Positions 5,697 through 12,125 of a stretch of 42,433 bases of DNA are shown here, one piece after another (position 1 is the first letter of the stretch; every line of letters starts with the position of its first letter). Source of the stretch: an uncultured candidate division Zixibacteria bacterium. Its GTDB lineage: Bacteria > Zixibacteria > MSB-5A5 > GN15 > FEB-12. The DNA is taken from positions 1 through 42,433 of the forward strand of contig CAJVYT010000002.1 in the NCBI GenBank assembly GCA_913009765.1, given 5' to 3'. Below the pieces are notes generated by a model, which saw nothing but the letters and a program-made list of their open reading frames with translations, was not told the origin of the DNA and did not search any database. Made by a program: the position numbers and the translations under genes.

Positions 5697-6014
5697 TTAA
5701 TCTAATGAACCTAATAAATTTTTATGAAAATCAGTAACCTCAATTGCAGTAGCCATCTGCTCTGCTCTATAACCCACGCTGAGCATATATCCCTCACCAT
5801 CAAGATACAGATACCGCAATCCGGCCCACTTACCATCGTGTACATCAACTACCTCTGCGTATTCACGACCGTTTGCTCCCGAAGTAAAAACAATTGTTCC
5901 AGGTGCTAATTCACTTATTGTCATACCCTCCTCCTTTAGATTAAGTTCAAGTAGCGTTGTAGGCGAACAAGCGCCAGTAGACTCTTTTCCGCTTTCAGTC
6001 TTTTCGTTTTCCAT
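5697..6014 (-). CDS. 105-aa phage protein, tandem paralogue
   Basis: The start MENEKTESGK follows AGAGGAG. A polar N-terminal extension of about 30 residues precedes the domain shared with 5441-5686 (ISELAPGTIVFTSGANGREY, YLDGEGYMLSVGYRAEQM, VTDFHKNLL). The 10-bp gap to the paralogue suggests co-translation. No family recognised. Confidence 0.75.
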   Translation of the reverse strand: MENEKTESGKESTGACSPTTLLELNLKEEGMTISELAPGTIVFTSGANGREYAEVVDVHDGKWAGLRYLYLDGEGYMLSVGYRAEQMATAIEVTDFHKNLLGSLD

Positions 6015-6027
6015 CGGTTATTCTCCT

Positions 6028-6123
6028 CTATTCTCCAAAGTGGACTTCGTTCGTCAGTCGCTTATCATGGCAGACAGCACATTCATATCCTCTATGATTG
6101 TAGTTTTGTTTATTTAAGGTTGT
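6028..6123 (-). pseudogene. start-less remnant with a CxxC-H motif
   Basis: A 31-codon open stretch ends HRGYECAVCHDKRLTNEVHF-G-E-stop. It reads like the conserved end of a small zinc protein. No ATG, GTG or TTG exists between the upstream stop at 6124-6126 and the motif. It is either a decayed gene or chance. The rest of 6015-6169 shows nothing else I can support. Confidence 0.25.
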
Positions 6124-6169
6124 TCACCCACCCACCGCTATAGTGTTCTTGGTGCGGGTTAGCTGAACG

Positions 6170-6370
6170 TTAGCTTGCCTTAATTCTATTATCATTTAGT
6201 AATATTGTTAAGACGATATCAACTTCTTCCATTCCAACTGGAAATTCCATATTCTTAGATATATCCGCAATTCGTCTAACAAAATCATAGTCAAAAATCC
6301 ATCCACATTCACCATTTTCCTGTAGTGGGCAAGCTAACAAATTCTCTTTCCCTTCCAAATAGTTTGTCAT
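6170..6370 (-). CDS. 66-aa phage protein
   Basis: MTNYLEGKENLLACPLQENG starts after GGAAGGAGGAGACC. An upstream in-frame ATG would lie before this site. It contains two Cys (ACPLQENGEC) and a helical acidic C-terminal half (MEEVDIVLTILL). The ribosome site is immediately downstream of the first tRNA-like element, which lies in the gap upstream. No family recognised. Confidence 0.7.
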   Translation of the reverse strand: MTNYLEGKENLLACPLQENGECGWIFDYDFVRRIADISKNMEFPVGMEEVDIVLTILLNDNRIKAS

Positions 6371-6397
6371 CGGTCTCCTCCTTCCAAATTTTGAGGG

Positions 6398-6521
6398 TGG
6401 CGGCAAGGGACTTGAACCCTTGCATACTTAGCATCAACAGATAATTCTGGTAAATAAGTTGTGGATACGTATCTGCTGGTATCACCATCTTTGCGTCTCC
6501 AAAACATTCCGCCACGCCGCC
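6398..6521 (-). ncRNA. tRNA-like element A (class II Leu-like ends, non-canonical core)
   Basis: Read on the minus strand, the ends are those of a bacterial class II tRNA. GGCGGC pairs with the 3' GCCGCC, then comes GUGGCGGAAUG...GGAGACGCAAAG (D arm GCG/CGC with a GG in the loop), and a perfect T arm AAGGG-UUCAAGU-CCCUU. The core between the D and T arms is about 70 nt instead of about 40. It shows no 5-bp stem with a 7-base anticodon loop. It holds TGGT-GAT-ACCA and a long CAGCAGATA/TATCTGTTG stem. No CCA end is encoded. It is probably not a functional decoding tRNA. It may be an intron-bearing, decayed or mimic tRNA. Confidence 0.5.
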
Positions 6522-6524
6522 CAT

Positions 6525-7169
6525 CTATTTACTTCTCCATTGATAATCATAAAGTTTCCGCTTAATAAGGAAATAGTTCCAATCCAGCCTATCTTTACAT
6601 ATCTCCAGCTTGCAATCCTCTCCATTTTTAGAGATATGCAGGACATTGCGGATAATCTTACCTTTGTATCCTGTATTCTCTCTGAATGCTTGCTCCTGGG
6701 CGGCTGTCTGCGGGCCAACTAATGTTGACTTTCCGGTCTTAATCTCTATGATGTGGATAATATCATCTCTGAGTTTGGCTACAATATCCGGAATGGTGGC
6801 ATAGTTATATTTCAGGGAATACATTGGCACTTCAATGAATATCGGCTCTTTTATATTTTCCCTTACCCAATGCCGGTAATCCATAAGTGGAGCGACTAAA
6901 TCATCATCAAGGCTATCCCAATCCAAGTCTTTCTCAACAATTATTTTTGCTCCATTGTGTATTGCCGTGCCAAAATCCTGAGCGGCCTCAAATATGTATG
7001 CATCAATGACCGCCCCGTTAACTGTATTCACATAATAGTAATCACGTCCTACTTTGATTTTAATATATTCACTGAGCACTTGTGTGTTAGAGGGGACACG
7101 TTTAGCGTTATAATGATATATGTGCCCCTCTGCCTGAAATGTCAATTTATCTGAATATTTCAGGGTCAT
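6525..7169 (-). CDS. PD-(D/E)XK family nuclease (recombination exonuclease)
   Basis: The 214-aa product carries the PD-(D/E)XK signature: an early His (FGTAIHNG, H71), ATIPDIVAKL (PD at 127-128), IHIIEIKTGK (E-x-K at 142-144), and a downstream QTAAQEQAF helix typical of the Cas4/RecB-like branch. Its ATG overlaps the stop of the Bet gene (ATGA). In phage systems a Bet/RecT annealase is usually paired with a 5'-3' exonuclease that exposes single strands, so this is the likely partner exonuclease. GGAG-like sequence in the end of Bet serves as ribosome site. The stop abuts tRNA-like element A. Confidence 0.85.
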   Translation of the reverse strand: MTLKYSDKLTFQAEGHIYHYNAKRVPSNTQVLSEYIKIKVGRDYYYVNTVNGAVIDAYIFEAAQDFGTAIHNGAKIIVEKDLDWDSLDDDLVAPLMDYRHWVRENIKEPIFIEVPMYSLKYNYATIPDIVAKLRDDIIHIIEIKTGKSTLVGPQTAAQEQAFRENTGYKGKIIRNVLHISKNGEDCKLEICKDRLDWNYFLIKRKLYDYQWRSK

Positions 7170-8053
7170 ATTTCCTCGGTTTCTGGAAATGGTACTGATT
7201 CTTTCGGCTCTTCTGCCATTATCTTTTTGAGTTTTCCATAAGCTGTCTTGGCGGCTGCTTCAGATATTTCATACAGAGATGTTTTACCTTCGATGGCCTC
7301 TCCCTTTTTATTCTTGAAGGTAGTCAAACTATGCAAAGTTAATGCCATTTGTTCTTTGTCATGCTGACAATAATCATTCAGCAGTTCAAGCAGTTTAAGG
7401 TGCATATCGGAAAGTTCACCCTTTTCTTTAACTGTTGAGCTTTTGGATGGCATAGGTAGTTCTTTTTCTGATTCTATAATTACTTCATTTGTTGGTAATT
7501 CATCTTTGATAGTATTAATTTCTTCAGGTGAATACATCCCTCCGAAATCTTCAGGAAAGGCTTCTCTCAATGCTTGCACAAGAGCTACTTTTTTAAGCAT
7601 GGTACGAGGTTTTTCCGACCACATTTGATTTGGTATCTTTCTGCCTGTTGGTTTACCATTTTTATATTCATCTTTAGTACCAACATATTCCTGATAATCT
7701 ACTTCACATTTGATAGGCACTTCATATCCCTGTACATATACTTCGGCCCAAGCTGTTTGACCATCTTCGGTAATACCTGTTCTATGGCCTTGATAGTTGG
7801 GATTCTTTACGGCTCTTTTGAGAAAAGTTTCTTTGCCTGTTACGATAGTCATTTTATTACCATACTTGATAAGATAGGCTTCACGCAAAAATGGATTTAG
7901 TTTTTGATATTTGCATAATGTCAAAAACATCATTATCTCTTGATCGGTAACTTTCGTTGGATCTCCATTAACCAGATAATTCCTGACTATTTCCGGCGAT
8001 AGAATTATTTCTTGCCCCGTCATACTGTGATATTTTACTATGTTTGCACTCAT
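7166..8053 (-). CDS. bet: Bet/RecT-family single-strand annealing recombinase
   Basis: The 295-aa protein shows the core of phage Bet recombinases: IMMFLTLCKYQKLNPFLREAY, then KYGNKMTIVTGKETFLKRAV, and GQTAWAEVYVQGYEVPIKCEV with EKPRTMLKKVALVQALREAFPEDFGGMYSPEE. It is slightly longer than lambda Bet (261 aa) because of a C-terminal helical extension (about residues 200-295). It anneals complementary single strands for phage recombination and concatemer formation. The neighbouring nuclease would supply the strands. Its ATG shares one base with the preceding stop (TAATG), and a good AGGAGG site lies within the upstream gene. Confidence 0.92.
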   Translation of the reverse strand: MSANIVKYHSMTGQEIILSPEIVRNYLVNGDPTKVTDQEIMMFLTLCKYQKLNPFLREAYLIKYGNKMTIVTGKETFLKRAVKNPNYQGHRTGITEDGQTAWAEVYVQGYEVPIKCEVDYQEYVGTKDEYKNGKPTGRKIPNQMWSEKPRTMLKKVALVQALREAFPEDFGGMYSPEEINTIKDELPTNEVIIESEKELPMPSKSSTVKEKGELSDMHLKLLELLNDYCQHDKEQMALTLHSLTTFKNKKGEAIEGKTSLYEISEAAAKTAYGKLKKIMAEEPKESVPFPETEEI

Positions 8054-8241
8054 TATCCTGCCTCCTTTTGTTCTTTAATTTTTTTGCCATCAAGTATATC
8101 ATGGCAGCATTCCTTACAGTAGCCATGTGAGAATATGAAAAGTTTCGGATCCATTTTTCTCCAATCTGACCCCTCAACCCCCTGCCCTTCGTCATCAAGT
8201 AACCTGTGGCATATACAACAGGCTTTGATAAAGTTTGACAT
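8053..8241 (-). CDS. 62-aa zinc-finger-like protein
   Basis: ACCICHRLLDDEGQG, then FIFSHGYCKECCHDI: a CxxC pair and a second CxxC within the 'FSHGxCxxC' motif, which occurs as a small metal-binding segment at the ends of bacterial signalling proteins and as separate phage proteins. AGGAGG precedes the ATG. Translationally coupled to Bet. Its role in recombination is unproven. Confidence 0.75.
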   Translation of the reverse strand: MSNFIKACCICHRLLDDEGQGVEGSDWRKMDPKLFIFSHGYCKECCHDILDGKKIKEQKEAG

Positions 8242-8277
8242 AATAGCCTCCTTATAATTTTGCTCTCTCCTTCCTTG

Positions 8278-8592
8278 TTATACATCAACCACAATATTTC
8301 TATCCGGGCAAATGTGATGTTCCCACCATTCAGCATCATTGTATTCGCCTCTGGAAGACCATGTGCCATCTGCGTACCAGATAAATCCAAATATTTTTTG
8401 ACCGCCATATCCGTTATCATATTCAAAACCGTTTTTCTTATCGAGTTTAGGCAACACCTCTTCCCATGTGCCTTCTATCCTTAAAGGTTCTTTTCCATAA
8501 CCTTTAAACATGGCGATTTTAACAAATTCAACTTCTCTGCCTTCAACATGCCTAAGTATTTCTTGTTTCGCATTATGCTTGTATTCTTTCAT
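8278..8592 (-). CDS. 104-aa conserved phage protein
   Basis: MKEYKHNAKQEILRHVEGRE starts after AAAGGAT-type purines. The C-terminal two-thirds (FEYDNGYGGQKIFGFIWYAD, GTWSSRGEYNDAEWWEHH) is the beta-rich, Trp/Tyr-rich domain seen in many small phage accessory proteins. No biochemical function is known to me. It lies upstream of the recombination cluster in the same operon. Confidence 0.75.
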   Translation of the reverse strand: MKEYKHNAKQEILRHVEGREVEFVKIAMFKGYGKEPLRIEGTWEEVLPKLDKKNGFEYDNGYGGQKIFGFIWYADGTWSSRGEYNDAEWWEHHICPDRNIVVDV

Positions 8593-8595
8593 CCT

Positions 8596-8784
8596 TTAAT
8601 CCTCCTTTTCAACCCCCAATATTCTTGCCAACTCTCTCAGGTCGGCAATGGCATCCATGAGGCTTATTTCATCCCCGGGTCGCCATCCATTCTGCCAATA
8701 TTCAAGCATCTCCCTCACAGTCAATTTTTCATCGTCAGCATGTATGATGGTTGATAATATTTCTCTACGGGCCAATATAGACAT
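8596..8784 (-). CDS. 62-aa helical phage protein
   Basis: MSILARREILSTIIHADDEK follows AAAGGAGGAGC. All helical with acidic residues (MLEYWQNGWRPGDEISLMDA, LRELARILG). Only 3 bp separate it from the next gene. No family recognised. Confidence 0.7.
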   Translation of the reverse strand: MSILARREILSTIIHADDEKLTVREMLEYWQNGWRPGDEISLMDAIADLRELARILGVEKED

Positions 8785-8807
8785 TTTGCTCCTCCTTTAA
8801 AATTGGG

Positions 8808-8937
8808 CGGCGGCAAGGGACTTGAACCCTTGCACAAAGCCTTTACGCATGAACCACTGCCCTGCAAGGCTTTAAGGCTGTAGAACTCTACATATGGTTT
8901 CCTTTGCGTCTCCAAACATCCATTCCGCCACGCCGCC
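8808..8937 (-). ncRNA. tRNA-like element B, second copy with a different core
   Basis: On the minus strand the 5' end GGCGGCGUGGCGGAAUG and the 3' end GCAAGGGUUCAAGUCCCUUGCCGCC are identical to element A. GGAGACGCAAAG is also shared. The core differs: TGTAG-AGTT-CTACA forms a hairpin, and AAAGCCTT/AAGGCTTT an 8-bp stem around GCAGGGCAGTGGTTCATGC. As in element A there is no standard anticodon arm. Its 5' half overlaps a 50-codon reading frame (8872-9024), so coding is an alternative explanation for that half. The T arm lies outside any frame I support. Confidence 0.5.
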
Positions 8938-9024
8938 CATCTCCTTCCGTTCTACAACACTAACTTTTTCATATGTAATAATCCAAATGTTACCCTTTCT
9001 ATCTATGTATACAGCTTTTTCCAT
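8872..9024 (-). CDS. 50-aa small protein overlapping tRNA-like element B
   Basis: The ATG shares a base with the stop of the upstream secreted protein (TAATG) and follows GGGTGA. The first 28 residues (MEKAVYIDRKGNIWIITYEK) look like a genuine small beta-rich protein. The remaining part (MGGVAEWMFGDAK) is a translation of the tRNA-like 5' end. It may be a small gene whose original end was replaced by insertion of the tRNA-like element. Confidence 0.5.
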   Translation of the reverse strand: MEKAVYIDRKGNIWIITYEKVSVVERKEMGGVAEWMFGDAKETICRVLQP

Positions 9025-9398
9025 TAAAATTTCACCCTCAAGCCCATATTAACGTTATGATTCACCCAATAAAACTCTATTCCAACCACTCCCACCTGGA
9101 ACCCATGACTCCATTTCGGAGGCAGGATATAAACTATTCCCGTTTCAATAAGATACGATCCAATAAAGTGTTTCCACACTCGATTCTGAGGGGGATGCTT
9201 CCCCAAGAGGGGATTGACTTCTTCATATCGATCCGGATGCCGGGTAATATCAAGTGTTGTACCTAAATCCATTGCAGTCAAAACCGTCACCGGGATTTGC
9301 AGGACTGTATTTCCCTCGTCCCACGAAAACCATCCATCATCACCATAACTAATAACAGGGAATGACAGCATCAGGATTATTAAGAGAAGGTTTTTCAT
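9024..9398 (-). CDS. secreted/periplasmic phage protein with HPDRYEEVNPLLG motif
   Basis: The 124-aa product starts with a Sec signal peptide (MKNLLLIILMLSFPVISYGD, probable cleavage near residue 19). The mature part has a helix MDLGTTLDITRHPDRYEEVN followed by PLLGKHPPQNRV. A membrane-like stretch (FIGSYLIETGIVYIL) and a beta C-terminus (VNMGLRVKF) come next. Similar small exported proteins with 'DxxTTxxIxxHPxxxYExNPxLGxHP' are widespread in phages of Gram-negative bacteria. Function unknown, possibly envelope modification. 4-bp overlap (ATGA) with the upstream gene. Confidence 0.8.
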   Translation of the reverse strand: MKNLLLIILMLSFPVISYGDDGWFSWDEGNTVLQIPVTVLTAMDLGTTLDITRHPDRYEEVNPLLGKHPPQNRVWKHFIGSYLIETGIVYILPPKWSHGFQVGVVGIEFYWVNHNVNMGLRVKF

Positions 9399-9757
9399 AG
9401 TGGTATTGAGATCACTTTCACTTTATAGGTTGTGGGCTGTTGAAGATTCTTTAGTTCCTTGATGACTTGAGAGAGCTCTTCTTTCTTGACTGATCTTGCT
9501 CTTGTTGTGTTGCATTCCAATAATCCATTATGACAAAATCCCCAGGAAAAATCTAATCTTTCTCCACAAATTTCAGGAGCATTCGGCCCTCTCCAGAGAC
9601 TAAGGAACTTTTCATATAAATACAAAGCATTGTCATCGTCCCCGCCAACATCAAGAATAAACCCAATGGCATAAGGATTATCTTTTTGGACTTCCTCCTC
9701 GATTCTTTTGACATCAATATTCTGAATCCTTCTTACTCTAAACTCATAGCTTTTCAT
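9395..9757 (-). CDS. 120-aa phage protein of unknown function
   Basis: MKSYEFRVRRIQNIDVKRIE follows AAAGGAGGATTCGAGAG. It contains an acidic DVGGDDDNALYLYEKFLSLW segment and two Cys-containing strands in the middle. The C-terminal part is a helix plus strand. First gene downstream of the promoter-like site at 9793-9822. No family recognised. Confidence 0.75.
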   Translation of the reverse strand: MKSYEFRVRRIQNIDVKRIEEEVQKDNPYAIGFILDVGGDDDNALYLYEKFLSLWRGPNAPEICGERLDFSWGFCHNGLLECNTTRARSVKKEELSQVIKELKNLQQPTTYKVKVISIPL

Positions 9758-9792
9758 CTCTCGAATCCTCCTTTAATAATTTCCTCCCTTCA

Positions 9793-9822
9793 ATACTACC
9801 ATACCTCCCCTTTCTAAGTCAA
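9793..9822 (-). promoter_or_regulatory. internal promoter of the minus operon
   Basis: On the minus strand TTGACT (9822-9817), an 18-base spacer and TAGTAT (9798-9793). The -35 lies in the first copy of an 18-bp direct repeat. The second copy carries another TTGACT (9850-9845) without a good -10. It would drive 9757 and downstream genes including Bet. Confidence 0.55.
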
Positions 9823-9858
9823 GTTTCACCACCTCCTTTCTCTAAGTCAAGTTTCACC
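9813..9858. repeat. two 18-bp direct repeats, 28-bp period
   Basis: TCTAAGTCAAGTTTCACC occurs at 9813-9830 and again at 9841-9858, separated by ACCTCCTTTC. Each copy contains the reverse of TTGACTTAGA. The second copy ends at the stop of the 73-aa gene. It could be an operator pair or a small tandem duplication. Confidence 0.9.
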
Positions 9859-10079
9859 TATTCAATCATATCAATTATTTCTTCCCAACTGTGCAGATAA
9901 AATCTGTAGTAAAGTTTTTCAAGGGCTTTTCTGGCCCCAAGTTTGGCCCCCCTTTTTGTTTTATAGAATTTATTTAAACGTATAACAATATTATCTATTG
10001 TTATTTGCCAATAATAAGGGCTTCCATCTCCTGTAGAAAGTACTTCATAAACCATCACATTAAATTTCTTCTCTTTCAT
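9858..10079 (-). CDS. 73-aa phage protein of unknown function
   Basis: MKEKKFNVMVYEVLSTGDGS follows GGAAGGAGAG. N-terminal beta strands (YYWQITIDNIVIRLN) lead into a basic helix (KTKRGAKLGARKALEKLYYR), compatible with nucleic-acid binding. No family recognised. Confidence 0.7.
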   Translation of the reverse strand: MKEKKFNVMVYEVLSTGDGSPYYWQITIDNIVIRLNKFYKTKRGAKLGARKALEKLYYRFYLHSWEEIIDMIE

Positions 10080-10137
10080 TTTTCTCTCCTTCCTTCTCCC
10101 GAAGTTTTTCCCGAAACCTTTGTTCTTTATTAATCAT
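10060..10137 (-). CDS. 25-aa charged peptide
   Basis: MINKEQRFREKLREKEGEKN, a highly charged helix, follows a strong AAGGAGGTTGAATC. Its ATG overlaps the upstream stop (ATGA), and its end overlaps the next start by 20 bp. It may be a true micropeptide or a coupling leader for the 73-aa gene. Confidence 0.5.
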   Translation of the reverse strand: MINKEQRFREKLREKEGEKNEREEI

Positions 10138-10280
10138 GATTCAACCTCCTTATATCCAATCACCTTCTTGTCCGTAAACAAATAATCATACAATATAAAT
10201 TGAATCGAAATCCCATCCTGGATGTCTTCGTGGATTTTTCCTTCTTTGTCGATGTATTTTATAAGGTATGAATGGTTCAT
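10134..10280 (-). CDS. 48-aa phage protein
   Basis: MNHSYLIKYIDKEGKIHEDI follows AAGGAGGAAAGAGG and its ATG overlaps the upstream stop (ATGA at 10277-10280). The strand-turn-strand start and acidic middle look protein-like. No family recognised. A longer frame in another phase over the same DNA lacks a ribosome site and is a shadow. Confidence 0.65.
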   Translation of the reverse strand: MNHSYLIKYIDKEGKIHEDIQDGISIQFILYDYLFTDKKVIGYKEVES

Positions 10281-10714
10281 CCTCTTTCCTCCTTTTCATC
10301 TTCGACTGGTGTAATATCTTCAGGATCACACCACAAGTAATCATTGTATCTTGCCGTCCATGAATTTGTTCCATGAGCGTATAAACATACCCATCCTTTT
10401 TCAAGAAAAGCAAAATGCAAGTTTTGTGGTGGTTGACCTTGAGGATGATAGACAACCTTCGCATCTCTTTTCAAAGTCTCCCAATTAATGATTGGTTTGA
10501 TATCTTTGAGCCATTCTTCTTTCACCATAAAACGATTAATCACATAGTCATATGAAGCAGATTTCGACGCTTTTTCACATCTCAACATATTACCTGTTTT
10601 TGCCAGCTCATTCATACCCGTTACATAACTCCAACCTTTTCCAGAAAACTCCTCACAGTCTTTGATTCCTGTGATTTCTTCTGCTGTCTTCAACCTTGCT
10701 TTGAACCATTTCAT
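10277..10714 (-). CDS. 145-aa phage protein of unknown function
   Basis: MKWFKARLKTAEEITGIKDC begins at 10714. The ATG three codons earlier is too close to AAGGAGG to be used. The product has several Cys and Trp residues (GKGWSYVTGMNE, GWVCLYAHGTNSWT, YLWCDPEDIT), probably one mixed alpha/beta domain. The C-terminus is acidic. No family recognised. Confidence 0.75.
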   Translation of the reverse strand: MKWFKARLKTAEEITGIKDCEEFSGKGWSYVTGMNELAKTGNMLRCEKASKSASYDYVINRFMVKEEWLKDIKPIINWETLKRDAKVVYHPQGQPPQNLHFAFLEKGWVCLYAHGTNSWTARYNDYLWCDPEDITPVEDEKEERG

Positions 10715-10730
10715 CTTTTCCATCCTCCTT

Positions 10731-10970
10731 TCAATCTAAAAGTAAATTAAAAAAATCCTGTGGTCTTGTTTCTGTTCTCGCACTATCAACCCAGGAATTA
10801 ATATGTCTGCTTGTCGTAACACTCCAGAATCTTTCTGTCCGATAGTATCCCTTTCCAGGGATATGCATTGCAACGGGGGTTTCATAACTAAACAATATAG
10901 TAGTAGAATCCCTTTCCAGCCCCATTTGTAGCTCTGTCATGTTTGATTTTAATTGTCTTACTCTTATCAT
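10731..10970 (-). CDS. 79-aa conserved phage protein (DUF8033-like)
   Basis: MIRVRQLKSNMTELQMGLER, then ILFSYETPVAMHIPGKGYYR and WSVTTSRHINSWVD. The pattern 'NMTxL...LFSYxTPVA...GYYRTxxxxSVTTxxHIN' recurs in many small phage proteins. I tentatively link it to DUF8033. Function unknown. AAAGGAGGATTTGAGAG precedes the ATG. Confidence 0.75.
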   Translation of the reverse strand: MIRVRQLKSNMTELQMGLERDSTTILFSYETPVAMHIPGKGYYRTERFWSVTTSRHINSWVDSARTETRPQDFFNLLLD

Positions 10971-10973
10971 CTC

Positions 10974-11144
10974 TCAAATCCTCCTTTTTTGAAATTCCCT
11001 CCATTCCTGATTCATAAACAATTCAATCTCCCACCAAGATAATCCTTCTTTTCTCAATTCCTCCCAGATCTTTCTCAAGCTTACTCTCAACTTTTGTACT
11101 CGAATATCATCTTCAAGTTCTTCCAGTTCTTCAATCTCATTCAT
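10974..11144 (-). CDS. 56-aa charged helical protein
   Basis: MNEIEELEELEDDIRVQKLR starts a highly acidic helix, followed by WEELRKEGLSWWEIELFMNQ and a basic end. AAGGAGG lies 11 bases before this ATG. The in-frame GTG that overlaps the site is unlikely. No family recognised. Confidence 0.65.
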   Translation of the reverse strand: MNEIEELEELEDDIRVQKLRVSLRKIWEELRKEGLSWWEIELFMNQEWREFQKRRI

Positions 11145-11149
11145 AACAA

Positions 11150-11614
11150 TTAACACCTCCTTTCCCAACCACCCCAATTAATTTTTCCCTCCTTCATAAA
11201 AGAATAAAACCCCTCTCCTATAATCACATGATCGAGTAATTTGATCTCCATCAACTTGCAAGCATCATATAATTGTGTTGTTAGTTTAATATCATTTATT
11301 GATGGTTCAATGTTTCCTGAAGGATGATTGTGAACTACTATCATGCTTACGGCATTGCATAATAGTGCTGGTTTCAACATCTCTGCGGGGCTAAACATTG
11401 TTTTATCTACCGTTCCCTTCGACACTAAATAATATCCAATCGGCTGATTTTGGGTTGATAAATAAAGTGTATAACAATGCTCAGTCGGCTTTTGTCTTAA
11501 CCATCCAAACATTTTATTGATTGAATTTGCATCTTTTATTTGTGAGATATTTTCACCCATATAGTCAACGGATTCCTCTTTCACCATCATTAATTCTAAC
11601 CTATTAATATACAT
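11150..11614 (-). CDS. radC: RadC-family JAB/MPN metalloprotein
   Basis: The 154-aa product corresponds to the C-terminal JAB domain of RadC. It has an upstream Glu (PTEHCYTLYLS), the metal motif VVHNHPSGNIEPSINDI (H95, H97, S99, D108) and the end LLDHVIIGEGFYSFMKEGKI. RadC proteins are zinc-dependent JAMM-fold proteins often carried by mobile elements. Their exact substrate is unsettled despite the 'DNA repair' label. The length equals the JAB domain alone, without the HhH N-terminus of full RadC. AAAAGGAGGTTGAA precedes the ATG. It is the last gene before the iteron region. Confidence 0.88.
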   Translation of the reverse strand: MYINRLELMMVKEESVDYMGENISQIKDANSINKMFGWLRQKPTEHCYTLYLSTQNQPIGYYLVSKGTVDKTMFSPAEMLKPALLCNAVSMIVVHNHPSGNIEPSINDIKLTTQLYDACKLMEIKLLDHVIIGEGFYSFMKEGKINWGGWERRC

Positions 11615-11654
11615 TTTTCAACCTCCTTTTTCCCCAAATTCCTCCCTCTATATT

Positions 11655-12018
11655 CCCCTCTTTCGCCTCTTTCGCTTACTTCGCTTACATTTTCCCCCCG
11701 GTGAGGTACCTCGTTTTCATGAATCTAATAAAATCAACAACTTAGAGCGTCTCATTTGTATGACAAATATATAAGATTCCCTTCCTTCGCTTCCTTCACC
11801 TGTTTCGCTACGAAGCAAGCGAAACAAGGGAACGAGGGGATTCTTATATATAAGTATACATATATATATATTTATATTTTTTCTAATATATTGATTTTAA
11901 AGAATATTTTTTCTTTTTCTCTCTTTTAACCTTCTGTTACCCCGTACCGGGGGGGAAAATGAAGCGAATTAGGTGAAACAGGGGAATTAAGCGAACCCCC
12001 TTTAAAATCAACAACTTA
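11655..12018. other. symmetric iteron/hairpin region, candidate replication origin or centromere-like site
   Basis: This 511-bp gap (11615-12125) has no supported gene. Six copies of the heptamer AAGCGAA are arranged symmetrically. Three read TTCGCTT (11671, 11680, 11786) on the left and three read AAGCGAA (11817, 11962, 11989) on the right of a central hairpin. The outer arms (11655-11700 and 11947-12000) are an imperfect inverted repeat, each with a G-run, AAAATG and heptamers. A perfect 16-bp direct repeat TAAAATCAACAACTTA lies at 11729-11744 and 12003-12018. An AT-rich stretch (11840-11930) follows the hairpin. This matches the architecture of an origin or segregation site, but I see no matching binder. 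Confidence 0.6.
11770..11848. repeat. 79-nt dyad with perfect 9-bp central stem
   Basis: TGTTTCGCT (11801-11809) and AGCGAAACA (11818-11826) pair perfectly around the loop ACGAAGCA. An outer stem TATAAGATTCCC (11770-11781) pairs with GGGGATTCTTATA (11836-11848) with one mismatch. It sits at the symmetry centre of the heptamer repeats. Confidence 0.85.
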
Positions 12019-12125
12019 CAGGGTTGAGATTTTTTTAGAGTTGCAACAAATCGAAACAATTCTAACCCTTTGGTTTTATTCGATAATTTATTAAATACTT
12101 TAAAGTGCTGTTTTTGAATGTAATT

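Noticed and set aside
6398..6521. Functional tRNA-Leu
   Set aside because: Acceptor, D and T arms look right, but there is no 5-bp/7-base anticodon arm and the core is about 30 nt too long, so I call it only tRNA-like.
9813..9858. CRISPR array
   Set aside because: Only two short repeats with a 10-bp gap and no cas genes.
10186..10464. 92-aa minus-strand frame
   Set aside because: It is out of phase with the 145-aa gene and the well-started 48-aa gene and lacks a ribosome site.
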